49,500 nucleotides of DNA from Nocardioides sp. (GCF_030019515.1 NZ_JASEEQ010000020.1:1-49500), one strand, 5' to 3'. Shown: positions 1 through 8,156, numbered from the stretch's first letter. Numbers and translations: made by a program. Notes: a model not told the origin generated them from the letters alone.

Positions 1-190
1 ATCGTCGTACTCGGTCTTTCGGCGGTGACCACTGAAGGTCGACCACCGCCGACCGCGAGCCGGGCGCCGACCGTAGGCCACTGTCCCCTGTTACCACCGC
101 CGACGGTGACCACGTCATCTCGTTCCCGCCACCGCAACCCGCCGCCGACCCGCAGGACGCAGGCGGTGTCGCCCGGGGCGATCAGCCTGC
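1..190. other. Non-coding stretch downstream of the E2 gene
   Basis: I see no convincing gene here. The stretch holds several copies of a CCACCGCCGAC-like word and short complementary arms (GGCGGTG near 18 against CACCGCC near 44), which could form hairpins at the 3' end of the minus-strand E2/E1 operon. The plus-strand open frame here is the low-complexity Arg/Pro-rich kind expected by chance at this GC content. Confidence 0.5.
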
Positions 191-1447
191 TCAGGCGAGG
201 ATGCGGGTGGGGTGCTCGAGCAGGTCGACGAGAGCGGCGAGCCAGCGGGCCGCGACGACGCCGTCGACGGGGCGGTGGTCGACGGAGAGGGTCACGGTCA
301 TCACCTGGCCGGGGACGACGGCGCCGTCCTCGACCACGGGCTCGTCGCGCACTGCGCCGACCGCGAGGATCGCGGCGTGCGGCGGGTTGATGATCGCGGC
401 GAACTCCTCCACGCCGTACATCCCCAGGTTCGTGACGCTGATCGTGCCGCCCTCCAGCTCGTCCTGCTTGAGCCGGCCCTCGCGAGCGCGGGTGGCCAGG
501 TCCTGGACCTTCGCCGCCACGGCGCTGACGGTCAGCGACGTCACGTCGCGCAGCACCGGGGTGACCAGGCCGCGGTCGGTCGCGACCGCCACCGCGACGT
601 CGACCGAGGAGAACGACCGGACCGCGTCGGGGGTCCAGACGACGTTCATCTCCGGCACGCGAGCGTGCGCGGCGGCGACCGCCTTGACCACCAGGTCGTT
701 GAGCGAGACCCGGGTCTCGGCGCCCTCGTTCAGCTCGGCGCGCAGCGCCACCAGGCGGTCGGCGCGCACCGTTGCGCGCAGGTAGAAGTGCGGCGCGGTC
801 TGCTTGCTCTCCACCAGCCGGCTCGCGATCGCGCGCCGGAGGCGGGAGTGTGGGGTCTCGACCGGCTCGACCACCGGGCGGCCGCCCTGCGTCGGTGCGG
901 GGGTCTCGACAGGCTCGACCACCGGGCGGGCCGCCACCGCGGCCTCGACGTCGCGGCGCAGGATCCGGCCGCGCGGGCCGGTGCCGGCGATCTGCTCGAC
1001 CGGGATCTCCGCGAGGCGCGCGAGCTTGCGGGCCAGCGGGCTGGCGAAGATGCGGCCGTTCTGCGGCGTGGTTTCGAGGCTCGGCGCTGGCGCGCCTCGC
1101 ACCTCAACCACCGGGTCCGGCACCGACCGCCGCTCGGGCACGACGTGCTCGACCGGTTCGGCGACCCCCAGCTCGGCGAGGACGGCGTCCAGGTCGCCGG
1201 CCGCCTCGCCGGGCACGCCCAGGACGGCGATCGGCGCACCGACCTCCACCAGCGCGCCGGGTGGCACCAGCGTCTTCAGCACGACGCCCGCGTCCTCGGC
1301 CTCGACGTCGACCAGCGCCTTCTCGGTCTCGACGGTGGCGATGGTGTCGAGGGCCGCGAACTCGGCGTTCTCGCCGACCAGCCACTCGGCCAGGACGGCC
1401 TCGGTCGCGTTCGCGGCGACCTCGGGCATGCGCAGCACCCGGGCCAC
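191..1447 (-). CDS. Dihydrolipoamide acyltransferase (E2) of a 2-oxoacid dehydrogenase complex
   Basis: E2 core enzyme of 418 aa that transfers the acyl group from the E1-bound intermediate via a swinging lipoyl arm to CoA, in the cytoplasm. An N-terminal lipoyl domain carries the lipoylation lysine in ETEKA (K43). A peripheral-subunit-binding domain lies at about 131-168 (FASPLARKLA, GTGPRGRI). The C-terminal catalytic domain ends with HRPVDG (H391, D395). The GTG start lies one base after the E1 stop, so the two are translationally coupled. The two interdomain linkers are odd: they contain VVEVRGAPAPSLETT and two copies of VVEPVETP, which are translations of REP-like DNA repeats. Substrate (pyruvate, acetoin or branched-chain) cannot be told; no E3 gene is in the window. 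Confidence 0.93.
   Translation of the reverse strand: MARVLRMPEVAANATEAVLAEWLVGENAEFAALDTIATVETEKALVDVEAEDAGVVLKTLVPPGALVEVGAPIAVLGVPGEAAGDLDAVLAELGVAEPVEHVVPERRSVPDPVVEVRGAPAPSLETTPQNGRIFASPLARKLARLAEIPVEQIAGTGPRGRILRRDVEAAVAARPVVEPVETPAPTQGGRPVVEPVETPHSRLRRAIASRLVESKQTAPHFYLRATVRADRLVALRAELNEGAETRVSLNDLVVKAVAAAHARVPEMNVVWTPDAVRSFSSVDVAVAVATDRGLVTPVLRDVTSLTVSAVAAKVQDLATRAREGRLKQDELEGGTISVTNLGMYGVEEFAAIINPPHAAILAVGAVRDEPVVEDGAVVPGQVMTVTLSVDHRPVDGVVAARWLAALVDLLEHPTRILA
854..923. repeat. Two REP-like 22-bp repeats inside the E2 linker
   Basis: Two near-identical copies, at 854-875 and 902-923, share the core GTCTCGACAGGCTCGACCAC (one mismatch, C for A in the first copy). Each contains the imperfect inverted repeat TCGAC...CTCGA. 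On the coding strand both read in the same frame as VVEPVET, in the linker between the subunit-binding and catalytic domains. This kind of repeat is, from memory, common between genes in Nocardioides-type genomes; here it has become coding. Confidence 0.75.
1068..1111. repeat. REP-like 44-bp palindromic repeat inside the E2 linker
   Basis: An imperfect palindrome with outer arms GTGGTT and AACCAC and inner arms CGAGGC and GCCTCG. On the coding strand it reads VVEVRGAPAPSLETT, between the lipoyl domain and the subunit-binding domain. Its length keeps the frame open, so it extends the flexible linker instead of breaking the protein. Confidence 0.65.
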
Positions 1448-1448
1448 G

Positions 1449-3629
1449 TCAGTACCTCGCGATCTCGGCGAGCTCGGCGATGACCTCGTCCTGCTGGGCG
1501 ATCGCGGCCCGCTCGAGCACCTTGCTGATGCTCGGCGACGCCTCGGCGCCGGTGACCCGCCGCACCGGCGCGTCGAGCAGGTCGAAGAACCGGCGGTGGA
1601 TCTCGTCGGCGAGCCAGCCGCCGTACGACGTCCCGACCGCGCCCTGCTCGGCGATCAGCACCTGGTTGGTCTTGGTGATGCTCGCCTCGATCGTGTCCCA
1701 GTCGATGCTCGCGCGGTCCAGCCAGCGCAGGTCGATCACCTCGGCGTCGACCTGCCCGAACTCCTCGACCGCGCCCAGCACGAACGACACCATCCCGAGG
1801 TAGGTGAGCACCGTGACGTCCGAGCCCTCCCGCCGGATCGCGGCCTTGCCGACCGGCAGGCAGTAGTCGTAGTCGTCGACCGGCCCCGGGCCGGTCGAGC
1901 CGTAGAGATCCACGTGCTCGAGCACGACCACCGGGTCCTCGCAGCGCAGGGCGGTGTTCATCAGGCCCACGTAGTCGTACGGCGTGGACGGCGCCACGAT
2001 CCGCCAGCCCGGGTTCGTGGCGAAGATGCCGGCCGGGTCCATCGAGTGCTGCGACCCGTAGCCGGTGCCCATCGCCACCTTGCTGCGCAGCACCAGCGGC
2101 ACGCCGGACTCCCCGCCGTACATGTGCCGGGCCTTGCCGATCTGGTTGAACAGCTGGTCGGCCGCGACCCACATGAAGTCGGCGTACATGAACTCCACGA
2201 CCGGCGTGTACCGGCCGTCCAGGGCGATGCCGCCGGCCAGGCCGGTGAACGCGTTCTCGCTGATCGGGGTGCCGAGGATCCGCCCGGGGAACCGCTCGGT
2301 CAGGCCACGGGTGGCGCCGTTGGTCCCGCCGTTGAGCCGGTGCACGTCCTCGCCCATCACGACGATGGCGGGGTCGGTCTCCATCCGGCGACCCATCACG
2401 GCGGCGACGGCGTCGATGAACTTCGTCTCCTGCACGGGTACGGCGAAGCCGTCGGGCGCGACCACCGGGGCGCCGGCGAGCTCGCCGAGGTCGCCGCGGA
2501 CGCCGACGTCGACCCAGTCCGGGTCGGGCCACTCCGCGGGCCGGATCCGTCGCTGCCCGGGCTTGCCGTCGGGCAGCGGCTCGACGAGCTCGTCGCCGAT
2601 CTCGTCCAGCACGGCCTTGGCCCGGGCGACCGCCTCGGCCGTCTCGTCCGCGGTCATGATGCCGCGCCGCACGAGGTGGGCGGCGGTCCGGGTGAGCGGG
2701 TCGCGCTCGCGCCAGGCCCGCTCCTCCTCCTTGTCGCGGTAGCCGAACGCGCTGCCGGCGAAGCCGCCGTTCTGGTGGAAGAAGCGGTAGGTGTCGACCT
2801 CGACCACGGTCGCGCCACGGCCGCGGCGCATGTGCTCGACGGCCTCGGACATCGCGAGGTGGACGGCCAGCGGGTCCATCCCGTCGACCTTCCAGCTGGC
2901 GAGGTTGAAGCCGAGGCCGCGCGCGGAGAGCCGTGGCTCGGCGGTGGCCTCCTCGACCGACGTGGACACGGCGTACCGGTTGTTCTCGATGAAGAAGCAG
3001 ACCGGGAGCGACCAGGCGCCGGCCAGGTTCATGGTCTCGAGCGTGGACCCGATGTTGACCGCGCCGTCACCGAAGTAGGTCACCGACACCGCGTCGGTGC
3101 CGGCCTGGCGGTGCGACCACGCGAAGCCGGCCGCCTGCGGGACGCCGCCGCCGACGATGGCGTTGGTGCCCATCGCGCCGGCCTCCTTCCACTGCAGGTG
3201 CATCGAGCCGCCGCGCCCGTGGCTCCAACCGCGGTCGAGGCCGCAGATCTCGGCGAGGGTGCGCACGAGCACGTCGCGGACCTGGTCCGAGGGCGCCTCG
3301 AGCGGGTCCATGCCCTTGGGCTCGACGTGGTGGAGCGCCTTGGCGAGGAACTGGTGGTGGCCGCGGTGCGACCCGTTGACCGAGTCCGCGCTGGTGAGCG
3401 CGAGCACCGACCCGACGGCGCCACCCTCCTGGCCGATGCTGGAGTGGGCGGGGCCGTGGATCAGCCCGGTCGCCGCCAGGTCGAGGACGTACTGCTCGAA
3501 GGTCCGGATCCAGACCAGCTGGGCGTAGATGGTCCGCAGCAGCTGCGGGTCGGCGGCGTCCCAGTCCGCCTCGGTCGCGACGAGCTCGACCCAGGGCGAC
3601 GCGGGGGCGAGGGTGTAGTGCTCGGGCAT
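1449..3629 (-). CDS. 2-oxoacid dehydrogenase E1, alpha and beta fused
   Basis: A 726-aa thiamine-diphosphate enzyme that decarboxylates a 2-oxoacid (or acetoin-type substrate) and passes the acyl group to E2. Residues about 1-375 are the alpha half, with the TPP/Mg motif GDGAVNIGS near 185 and ENNRYAVST. Residues about 395-726 are the beta half, with VVMGEDV, GTPISENAFTG and VEFMYADF. I chose the ATG at 3629, not an upstream in-frame ATG, because AAGGAG lies six bases before it and the protein begins MPEHYTLAP. The gene leads the minus-strand operon with E2 and diverges from the VOC/GntR operon. The alpha-beta fusion is known in actinobacteria. Substrate is unassigned; the neighbouring molybdenum hydroxylase suggests a catabolic role. 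Confidence 0.92.
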   Translation of the reverse strand: MPEHYTLAPASPWVELVATEADWDAADPQLLRTIYAQLVWIRTFEQYVLDLAATGLIHGPAHSSIGQEGGAVGSVLALTSADSVNGSHRGHHQFLAKALHHVEPKGMDPLEAPSDQVRDVLVRTLAEICGLDRGWSHGRGGSMHLQWKEAGAMGTNAIVGGGVPQAAGFAWSHRQAGTDAVSVTYFGDGAVNIGSTLETMNLAGAWSLPVCFFIENNRYAVSTSVEEATAEPRLSARGLGFNLASWKVDGMDPLAVHLAMSEAVEHMRRGRGATVVEVDTYRFFHQNGGFAGSAFGYRDKEEERAWRERDPLTRTAAHLVRRGIMTADETAEAVARAKAVLDEIGDELVEPLPDGKPGQRRIRPAEWPDPDWVDVGVRGDLGELAGAPVVAPDGFAVPVQETKFIDAVAAVMGRRMETDPAIVVMGEDVHRLNGGTNGATRGLTERFPGRILGTPISENAFTGLAGGIALDGRYTPVVEFMYADFMWVAADQLFNQIGKARHMYGGESGVPLVLRSKVAMGTGYGSQHSMDPAGIFATNPGWRIVAPSTPYDYVGLMNTALRCEDPVVVLEHVDLYGSTGPGPVDDYDYCLPVGKAAIRREGSDVTVLTYLGMVSFVLGAVEEFGQVDAEVIDLRWLDRASIDWDTIEASITKTNQVLIAEQGAVGTSYGGWLADEIHRRFFDLLDAPVRRVTGAEASPSISKVLERAAIAQQDEVIAELAEIARY

Positions 3630-3677
3630 CGGACGCTCCTTGACCGGCGGTTTGCTCCGGACCACGATGGCACAGGA

Positions 3678-3687
3678 TTGGATCCAA
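3678..3687. promoter_or_regulatory. Palindrome TTGGATCCAA, candidate GntR operator
   Basis: A perfect 10-bp palindrome, 49 bases upstream of the E1 start. A possible minus-strand -10 (TAGATT, 3693-3688) abuts it. A related palindrome lies 75 bp away, about seven helical turns. The GntR/FCD regulator encoded at 4267 is the obvious candidate to bind; this is inference. Confidence 0.5.
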
Positions 3688-3752
3688 AATCTACCCAATG
3701 AAGTGATGGACGCCACGTCGGTGGTCGTGCTTTGCTGACATCAGAAGGTGGA

Positions 3753-3762
3753 TCGGATCCGA
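3753..3762. promoter_or_regulatory. Palindrome TCGGATCCGA, candidate GntR operator
   Basis: A perfect 10-bp palindrome ending 11 bases before the VOC start codon, with the same GGATCC centre as the site at 3678. Bound protein here would overlap the ribosome-binding region or block early elongation of the VOC-GntR-hydroxylase operon. Confidence 0.45.
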
Positions 3763-3773
3763 AAGGGGTGCTC

Positions 3774-4274
3774 ATGGCGATGCCCGGCCTGCGCCGCCTG
3801 GACCACGTCGGCTTCACGGTGCCGGACCTGGAGGAGGCGCACCGCTTCCTGGTCGACGTGCTCGGCTGCGAGTACCTCTACTCCCTCGGCCCGTTCCGGC
3901 ACGACGACGGCGAGTGGATGAGCGAGCACCTCAACGTGCACCCGCGCACCGTGATGGTCGAGAACCGGTGGTTCCGCTGCGGCGAGCAGGCCGTCTTCGA
4001 GGTCTTCCACTACACCGCGCCCGACCAGCGGCCGGCGATCCCGCGCAACAGCGACATCGGCGGGCACCACGTCGCGCTGTACGTCGACGACCTGGACGCT
4101 GCGGTCGAGCACCTGCGCGGCCACGGCGTACGCCTGCTGGCCGGGCCGACCGCGAGCCGGGGGCCGGCCGAGGGCAACCGGTGGATCTACTTCCTCAGCC
4201 CGTGGGGGATGCAGTTCGAGCTGGTCTCCTACCCCGACGGCAAGGCCTACGAGCGGGAGCAGGCCGATGGCTGA
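3774..4274 (+). CDS. VOC-family (glyoxalase/extradiol dioxygenase fold) protein
   Basis: A 166-aa two-module VOC protein. Likely metal ligands are the His in LDHVGF near the N-terminus, the Glu in FEVFHY, the His in GGHHVALYV and the Glu in MQFELVSY. These four sit where glyoxalase-fold enzymes bind a divalent metal, so it may be a dioxygenase, isomerase or lyase. I chose the ATG at 3774 because GAAAGGGG precedes it. It is the first gene of the plus-strand operon and overlaps the GntR gene by eight bases, so it probably acts on the substrate or product of the molybdenum hydroxylase encoded downstream. The exact reaction is unknown. Confidence 0.85.
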   Translation: MAMPGLRRLDHVGFTVPDLEEAHRFLVDVLGCEYLYSLGPFRHDDGEWMSEHLNVHPRTVMVENRWFRCGEQAVFEVFHYTAPDQRPAIPRNSDIGGHHVALYVDDLDAAVEHLRGHGVRLLAGPTASRGPAEGNRWIYFLSPWGMQFELVSYPDGKAYEREQADG

Positions 4275-4908
4275 CGTGAGCAGCGCCCGGGTGGCGGCGT
4301 ACCTGCGCGAGGCCATCCTCGGCGGCGACCTGAAGCCGGGGATGCGGATCCGCCAGGAGGAGATCGCTGCGAAGCTCGGCGCCAGCCGGCTCCCCGTGCG
4401 CGAGGCGCTGCGGACCCTCGAGGCGGAGGGGCTCACCGAGAGCGAGCCGCACAAGGGGGCCCGGGTGCCGCGGCTGAGCCAGCACGAGGTCGAGGTGATC
4501 TACCGGATGCGCGAGCGGCTCGAGCCGTTGGCCCTGCTCGAGAGCCTGCCCCTCCTCGGCGCGACCGACCACGAGCGGCTGGAGGAGGTACAGCGCCAGA
4601 TCGAGGCCAACGACGACCTGGAGAAGTTCCTCGACCTGGACCGCGAGTTCCACATGCTCACCTACAGCGGCTGCGCGATCGAGCCGCTCAACCAGAACGT
4701 CGTACGGCTCTGGAACTCCACCCAGCACTACCGCCGGGCCTACGTGGCGCTGGGCGGGCAGAACCGAATGTGGGTGGTCAACGCCGAGCACCGGCTGATC
4801 CTCGACGCCGTCGTGCGCCGCGACGCGACCGACGCCGAGCGCTTCCTCGAGGGCCACATCCGGCGCACCCGCAACGAGCTGGCGCACCACCCCGAGGTGT
4901 TCGAGTGA
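4267..4908 (+). CDS. GntR-family regulator with FCD domain
   Basis: A 213-aa FadR-type regulator. The N-terminal winged helix covers residues about 5-68 (LREAILGGDLKPG, then SRLPVREALRTLEAEGL). The C-terminal FCD helical domain covers about 75-205. Candidate metal-binding residues of the effector pocket are the Asp and His of DLDREFH, the His of AEHRLI and the His of EGHIRR. Such proteins usually bind small carboxylic acids and repress adjacent catabolic genes. It overlaps the VOC gene by eight bases and the next gene by four (GTGA). The two GGATCC-centred palindromes at 3678 and 3753 are its likely operators. Confidence 0.93.
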   Translation: MADVSSARVAAYLREAILGGDLKPGMRIRQEEIAAKLGASRLPVREALRTLEAEGLTESEPHKGARVPRLSQHEVEVIYRMRERLEPLALLESLPLLGATDHERLEEVQRQIEANDDLEKFLDLDREFHMLTYSGCAIEPLNQNVVRLWNSTQHYRRAYVALGGQNRMWVVNAEHRLILDAVVRRDATDAERFLEGHIRRTRNELAHHPEVFE

Positions 4909-5357
4909 ACCTCACGGTCAACGGCTCGCCCGTCTCGCTCACCAGCGACGGCGAGACCCCGCTGCTCACCGCGCTGCGCGACGAGCTCGGACTGGTCGGC
5001 ACCCGGTTCGGGTGCGGCCAGGGACTGTGCGGCGCCTGCCACGTCAACGTCGACGGCGCCGTGCTGCCGTCCTGCCAGACGCCGCTGTGGCAGGTCGAGG
5101 GCCGGTCGGTGACCACCGTCGAGGGCCTCGGCCGCGACGGCGCGCCGCACCCGGTGCAGCAGGCGATCGTCGACCACCAGGCCGCGCAGTGCGGGTTCTG
5201 CATCTCCGGGATCGTCGTCACCGCCGCCGCGCTGCTCGAGCAGGAGCCGGACGCCGACGCCGACCGGGTCGCCGAGGCGCTGGACCGCAACCTGTGCCGC
5301 TGCGGCGCGCAGCGCCGGATCGTCGGGGCCGTGCTCGCGGCGAGGAGGCCGACATGA
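4905..5357 (+). CDS. [2Fe-2S] subunit of a molybdenum hydroxylase (IorA/CoxS type)
   Basis: A 150-aa small subunit carrying two [2Fe-2S] clusters that move electrons away from the molybdenum site. The plant-type N-terminal cluster is in CGQGLCGAC plus the later SCQ cysteine. The C-terminal helical cluster uses CGFC and CRCG. The GTG start at 4905 overlaps the gntR stop (GTGA). It pairs with the molybdopterin subunit 22 bases downstream. There is no FAD (CoxM-type) subunit, so the enzyme is the two-subunit isoquinoline-oxidoreductase/nicotinate-dehydrogenase kind, which uses an acceptor other than NAD. Confidence 0.93.
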   Translation: MNLTVNGSPVSLTSDGETPLLTALRDELGLVGTRFGCGQGLCGACHVNVDGAVLPSCQTPLWQVEGRSVTTVEGLGRDGAPHPVQQAIVDHQAAQCGFCISGIVVTAAALLEQEPDADADRVAEALDRNLCRCGAQRRIVGAVLAARRPT

Positions 5358-5379
5358 GGGCGAGCATGAGGACGGCGGC

Positions 5380-7392
5380 ATGAGTGACCTGCCCGCCCAC
5401 GTCGTCGCGAACCCGCGGCTCGGCACCTGGGTCACCGCGGCTCCCGACCGGCTCCACGTGGAGGTCCACGTCGGCAAGGTCGAGCTCGGCCAGGGCATCG
5501 TCACCGCCCTCGCGCAGATCGCCGCGGACGCGCTCGGCCTTCCGTTGAGCCGGATCCGGATGGTGCCTGCCCACACGACCCACGGCCCGGACCAGGGCCT
5601 GACCGCCGGCAGCCTGTCGGTGACCCAGACCGGCCCCGCGCTGCGCCACGTCGGCGCCGTCGTGCGCGCGCTGGCCGACCCGTCCGCGGAGGGGTACGTC
5701 GAGCGCATCGCGGCGCTCGACCCCGACACGGACTTGCGCGTCGCCCCGACCGCAGGCTCCGTCACGTCCGCGGCGGTCGGGTGCAGCACACCCCGGCTGG
5801 ACCTTCCCGACAAGGTGCTCGGCCGGCCGCGCTACCTCGCCGACCTGCGCCCCGAGGGGCTGCTGCACGGACGGGTGCTCCGCCCGCCGTCGGTGGGCGC
5901 GACGCTCGCCGAGCTCGACCCGGACTGGAAGGCGCCGGGCGTCGAGCTGGTGCGCGACGGCTCGTTCGTCGGCGTGGTCGGCGAGCGCGAGGTCGACGTC
6001 GACCGGGCCCTGGAGCAGCTGCGCCGGGACTGCCGGTGGGACGAGCAGGACCTGCTCCCCGACGAGGACGACCTGCCCGCGTGGCTGCGGACCGGCCCGC
6101 ACGAGGAGATCGCCGTACTCGACGAGGGCGGCCCGGAGACGGTCGCCCTGACCGCGTCGTACTCCAAGCCGTTCCTGGTGCACGCCTCGATCGCGCCCAG
6201 CGTCGGCCTCGCCCGGTGGGGCGACGGGACGCTGCGCGCGTGGAGCCACAGCCAGGGCATCCACCCGCTGCGCGCGGCGATCGCGCAGGCGCTCGCGCTC
6301 GACCCAGCGGCGGTCGAGGTGGAGCACGTCGAGAACGCCGGCTGCTACGGGCACAACGCCGCGGACGACGCCGCGTTCGACGCCGTGCTGCTCGCGCGGG
6401 CGGTGCCCGGCCGGCCGGTGCTCGCCCGCTGGACCCGCCCCGACGAGCTGGCCTGGGCGCCGCTGTCCTCGGCGATGACCGTCACCGTGTCGGCGGGTCT
6501 GGTCGACGGCCGGATCACCGGCTGGTGCTACGACGTGTGGAGCCAGGGGCACACCTCCCGGCCCGGGTTCCGCGGCACGCCGGGGCTGCTCGCCGGCGCC
6601 TCGCTCGCGACCCCGGTCCCGCTGCCGCCGCCGAGCGACCCGCCGCTCGCGACCGGGGGCGGCACCACCCGCAACGCCGTCCCGATCTACGACGTCGGCC
6701 CGCGCCGGATCGTCGGCCACCGCAAGGCCGAGACGCCGCTGCGCACCTCGGCGATGCGCGCGCTGGGCTCCTACCTCAACGTGTTCGCGATCGAGAGCTT
6801 CGTCGACGAGCTGGCGGACGCCGCCGGCGCCGACCCCGTCGAGTTCCGGCTCGCGCACCTCTCCGACCCGCGCGCCGCGCACGTGGTCGCGACCGCGGCC
6901 GAGCTGGCCGGCTGGTCCGACCCGCTGCCCGAGGACGTCGGCCGCGGCCTGGGCTTCGCCCGCTACAAGGACCGGGGCGCCTACTGCGCGGTGGTCGCCG
7001 AGGTCGCGGCCGCCTCGACCGTGGCGGTACGCCGGCTCACCGTCGTCGCCGACCTCGGCCTGGTGGTGAACCCCGACGGCGCCCGCAACCAGCTCGAGGG
7101 CGGTGCCACCCAGGCGACCAGCTGGACCACCACCGAGCGGGTCCGCTTCGACCGGCGCCGGATCACCAGCGACGACTGGGAGAGCTACCCGATCCTCCGC
7201 TTCGCACAGGCGCCCGCCGTCGACGTGCACCTCGTCGAGAGCACCGCACCGTCGCTGGGCTCGGGCGAGGCCGCACAGGGCCCGACCGCGGCCGCGATCG
7301 CGAACGCGGTCCAGCGCGCGCTCGGCGTACGCGTGCGCGACCTGCCGCTGGACGCCGACGCCGTCGTCCGAGCCATCGACCAGTCCGCATGA
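5380..7392 (+). CDS. Molybdopterin-binding subunit of a two-subunit molybdenum hydroxylase (IorB-like)
   Basis: A 670-aa catalytic subunit of the xanthine oxidase superfamily, which hydroxylates an N-heteroaromatic or aldehyde carbon with water as oxygen source. Near the N-terminus are VGKVELGQGI and GPDQGLTAGSLSV, typical of the IorB branch. The C-terminal GSGEAAQGPT holds the conserved catalytic Glu. The protein is somewhat shorter than usual for IorB (often above 700 aa) and shows no twin-arginine signal, so it is probably cytoplasmic. No cytochrome c gene and no XdhC/CoxI-type maturation factor lies nearby. The substrate is unknown; the neighbouring hydrolases and semialdehyde dehydrogenase suggest N-heterocycle degradation, which is inference. 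Confidence 0.9.
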   Translation: MSDLPAHVVANPRLGTWVTAAPDRLHVEVHVGKVELGQGIVTALAQIAADALGLPLSRIRMVPAHTTHGPDQGLTAGSLSVTQTGPALRHVGAVVRALADPSAEGYVERIAALDPDTDLRVAPTAGSVTSAAVGCSTPRLDLPDKVLGRPRYLADLRPEGLLHGRVLRPPSVGATLAELDPDWKAPGVELVRDGSFVGVVGEREVDVDRALEQLRRDCRWDEQDLLPDEDDLPAWLRTGPHEEIAVLDEGGPETVALTASYSKPFLVHASIAPSVGLARWGDGTLRAWSHSQGIHPLRAAIAQALALDPAAVEVEHVENAGCYGHNAADDAAFDAVLLARAVPGRPVLARWTRPDELAWAPLSSAMTVTVSAGLVDGRITGWCYDVWSQGHTSRPGFRGTPGLLAGASLATPVPLPPPSDPPLATGGGTTRNAVPIYDVGPRRIVGHRKAETPLRTSAMRALGSYLNVFAIESFVDELADAAGADPVEFRLAHLSDPRAAHVVATAAELAGWSDPLPEDVGRGLGFARYKDRGAYCAVVAEVAAASTVAVRRLTVVADLGLVVNPDGARNQLEGGATQATSWTTTERVRFDRRRITSDDWESYPILRFAQAPAVDVHLVESTAPSLGSGEAAQGPTAAAIANAVQRALGVRVRDLPLDADAVVRAIDQSA

Positions 7393-7440
7393 CCAACTCC
7401 GCATGACCAAGCCCGCATGACCAAGCCCGCAGTGAACCAA
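7385..7440 (+). repeat. 14-bp tandem repeat across the hydroxylase stop codon
   Basis: Three copies of CCGCATGACCAAGC (7385-7398, 7399-7412 and 7413-7426; the first differs at the end) and one partial copy to 7440. Each full copy contains ATGA. The hydroxylase stop codon is the TGA of the first copy, so loss or gain of copies would leave the protein unchanged but alter the distance to the next ribosome-binding site. Confidence 0.8.
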
Positions 7441-7454
7441 GAGAGGGAACGACC

Positions 7455-8087
7455 ATGACAAAGAAGCCCCGGATCTCCTACGTCCCGTTCGAGGACATGG
7501 ACGAGCAGATGCAGGCCGAGATGCACCGATCCGCCCGCGAGGGCACTCCGCGCCCGGAGAGCAACGCGGTGCGCGCGCACGTGCCCGCGGCGTTCTGGGC
7601 GTTCGCCAAGCCGTGGGAGGAGATGTTCCGCAACGGCGTGTGCGACCACGCGATCAAGGAGCTGTGCCGGGTCTACATCTCGCGCACGGTGACCTGCGAG
7701 TTCTGCGGCAACCAGCGCTCGATCAAGGGCGGCCAGGAGGGCCTCGTCGAGGGGCAGTACGACGACCTGCTGAACTTCGAGACCTCCGACAAGTTCGACG
7801 AGCGGCAGAAGGCCGCGCTCGCCTACGCCCAGGCGATCGCCTGGAACGAGCAGGACCGCGACGGGCTCTGGGCACGGCTGCACGCGCACTTCAGCGAGCC
7901 CGAGCTGGTCGAGCTCGGCTGCTGCATCGCGCTGACCTTCGGCCAGCAGAGCTGGATCCGGCTGCTGGACATCGACCACCACCAGTACATGGCCGGCACC
8001 GACGGCTCGATGGCCCCCGGCTTCGAGAACGCCGAGGCGCTCGCCGAGTCGAAGTCGCGCGAGGACTACTGGGCCACGGCGAAGTAG
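7455..8087 (+). CDS. Carboxymuconolactone decarboxylase/AhpD-like protein
   Basis: A 210-aa all-helical AhpD-fold protein. The signature is the CXXC pair in CEFCGNQRS near residue 77, typical of AhpD-like alkylhydroperoxidases and of catabolic carboxymuconolactone-decarboxylase-like enzymes. The ATG is preceded by GAGAGGGA. It closes the VOC-GntR-hydroxylase operon, 62 bases after the molybdopterin subunit, and a strong hairpin follows at 8107. In such operons these proteins may handle peroxides from the oxidase reaction or a lactone intermediate; I cannot tell which. Confidence 0.85.
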   Translation: MTKKPRISYVPFEDMDEQMQAEMHRSAREGTPRPESNAVRAHVPAAFWAFAKPWEEMFRNGVCDHAIKELCRVYISRTVTCEFCGNQRSIKGGQEGLVEGQYDDLLNFETSDKFDERQKAALAYAQAIAWNEQDRDGLWARLHAHFSEPELVELGCCIALTFGQQSWIRLLDIDHHQYMAGTDGSMAPGFENAEALAESKSREDYWATAK

Positions 8088-8106
8088 CGCCCGGCTCGGG
8101 TCGGCG

Positions 8107-8156
8107 GGGACGTCATACGGACAGTGTGTCCGCCTGCACCGTCCGTATGACGTCCC
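8107..8156 (+). terminator. 16-bp perfect hairpin after the AhpD-like gene
   Basis: GGGACGTCATACGGAC at 8107-8122 pairs perfectly with 8141-8156 across an 18-base loop. There is no T-tract, which is usual for high-GC actinobacteria. It lies 20 bases after the AhpD-like stop and ends 17 bases before the next -10 hexamer, so termination is the likely role. A dispersed palindromic repeat is an alternative. Confidence 0.7.

Noticed and set aside
804..3701. Very long open frames antisense to the E1/E2 genes (and similar ones at 18646-20900 and 33940-37440)
   Set aside because: Stop codons are rare in such GC-rich DNA. Their translations are Arg/Gly/His-rich without any domain, while the opposite strand carries clear enzymes.
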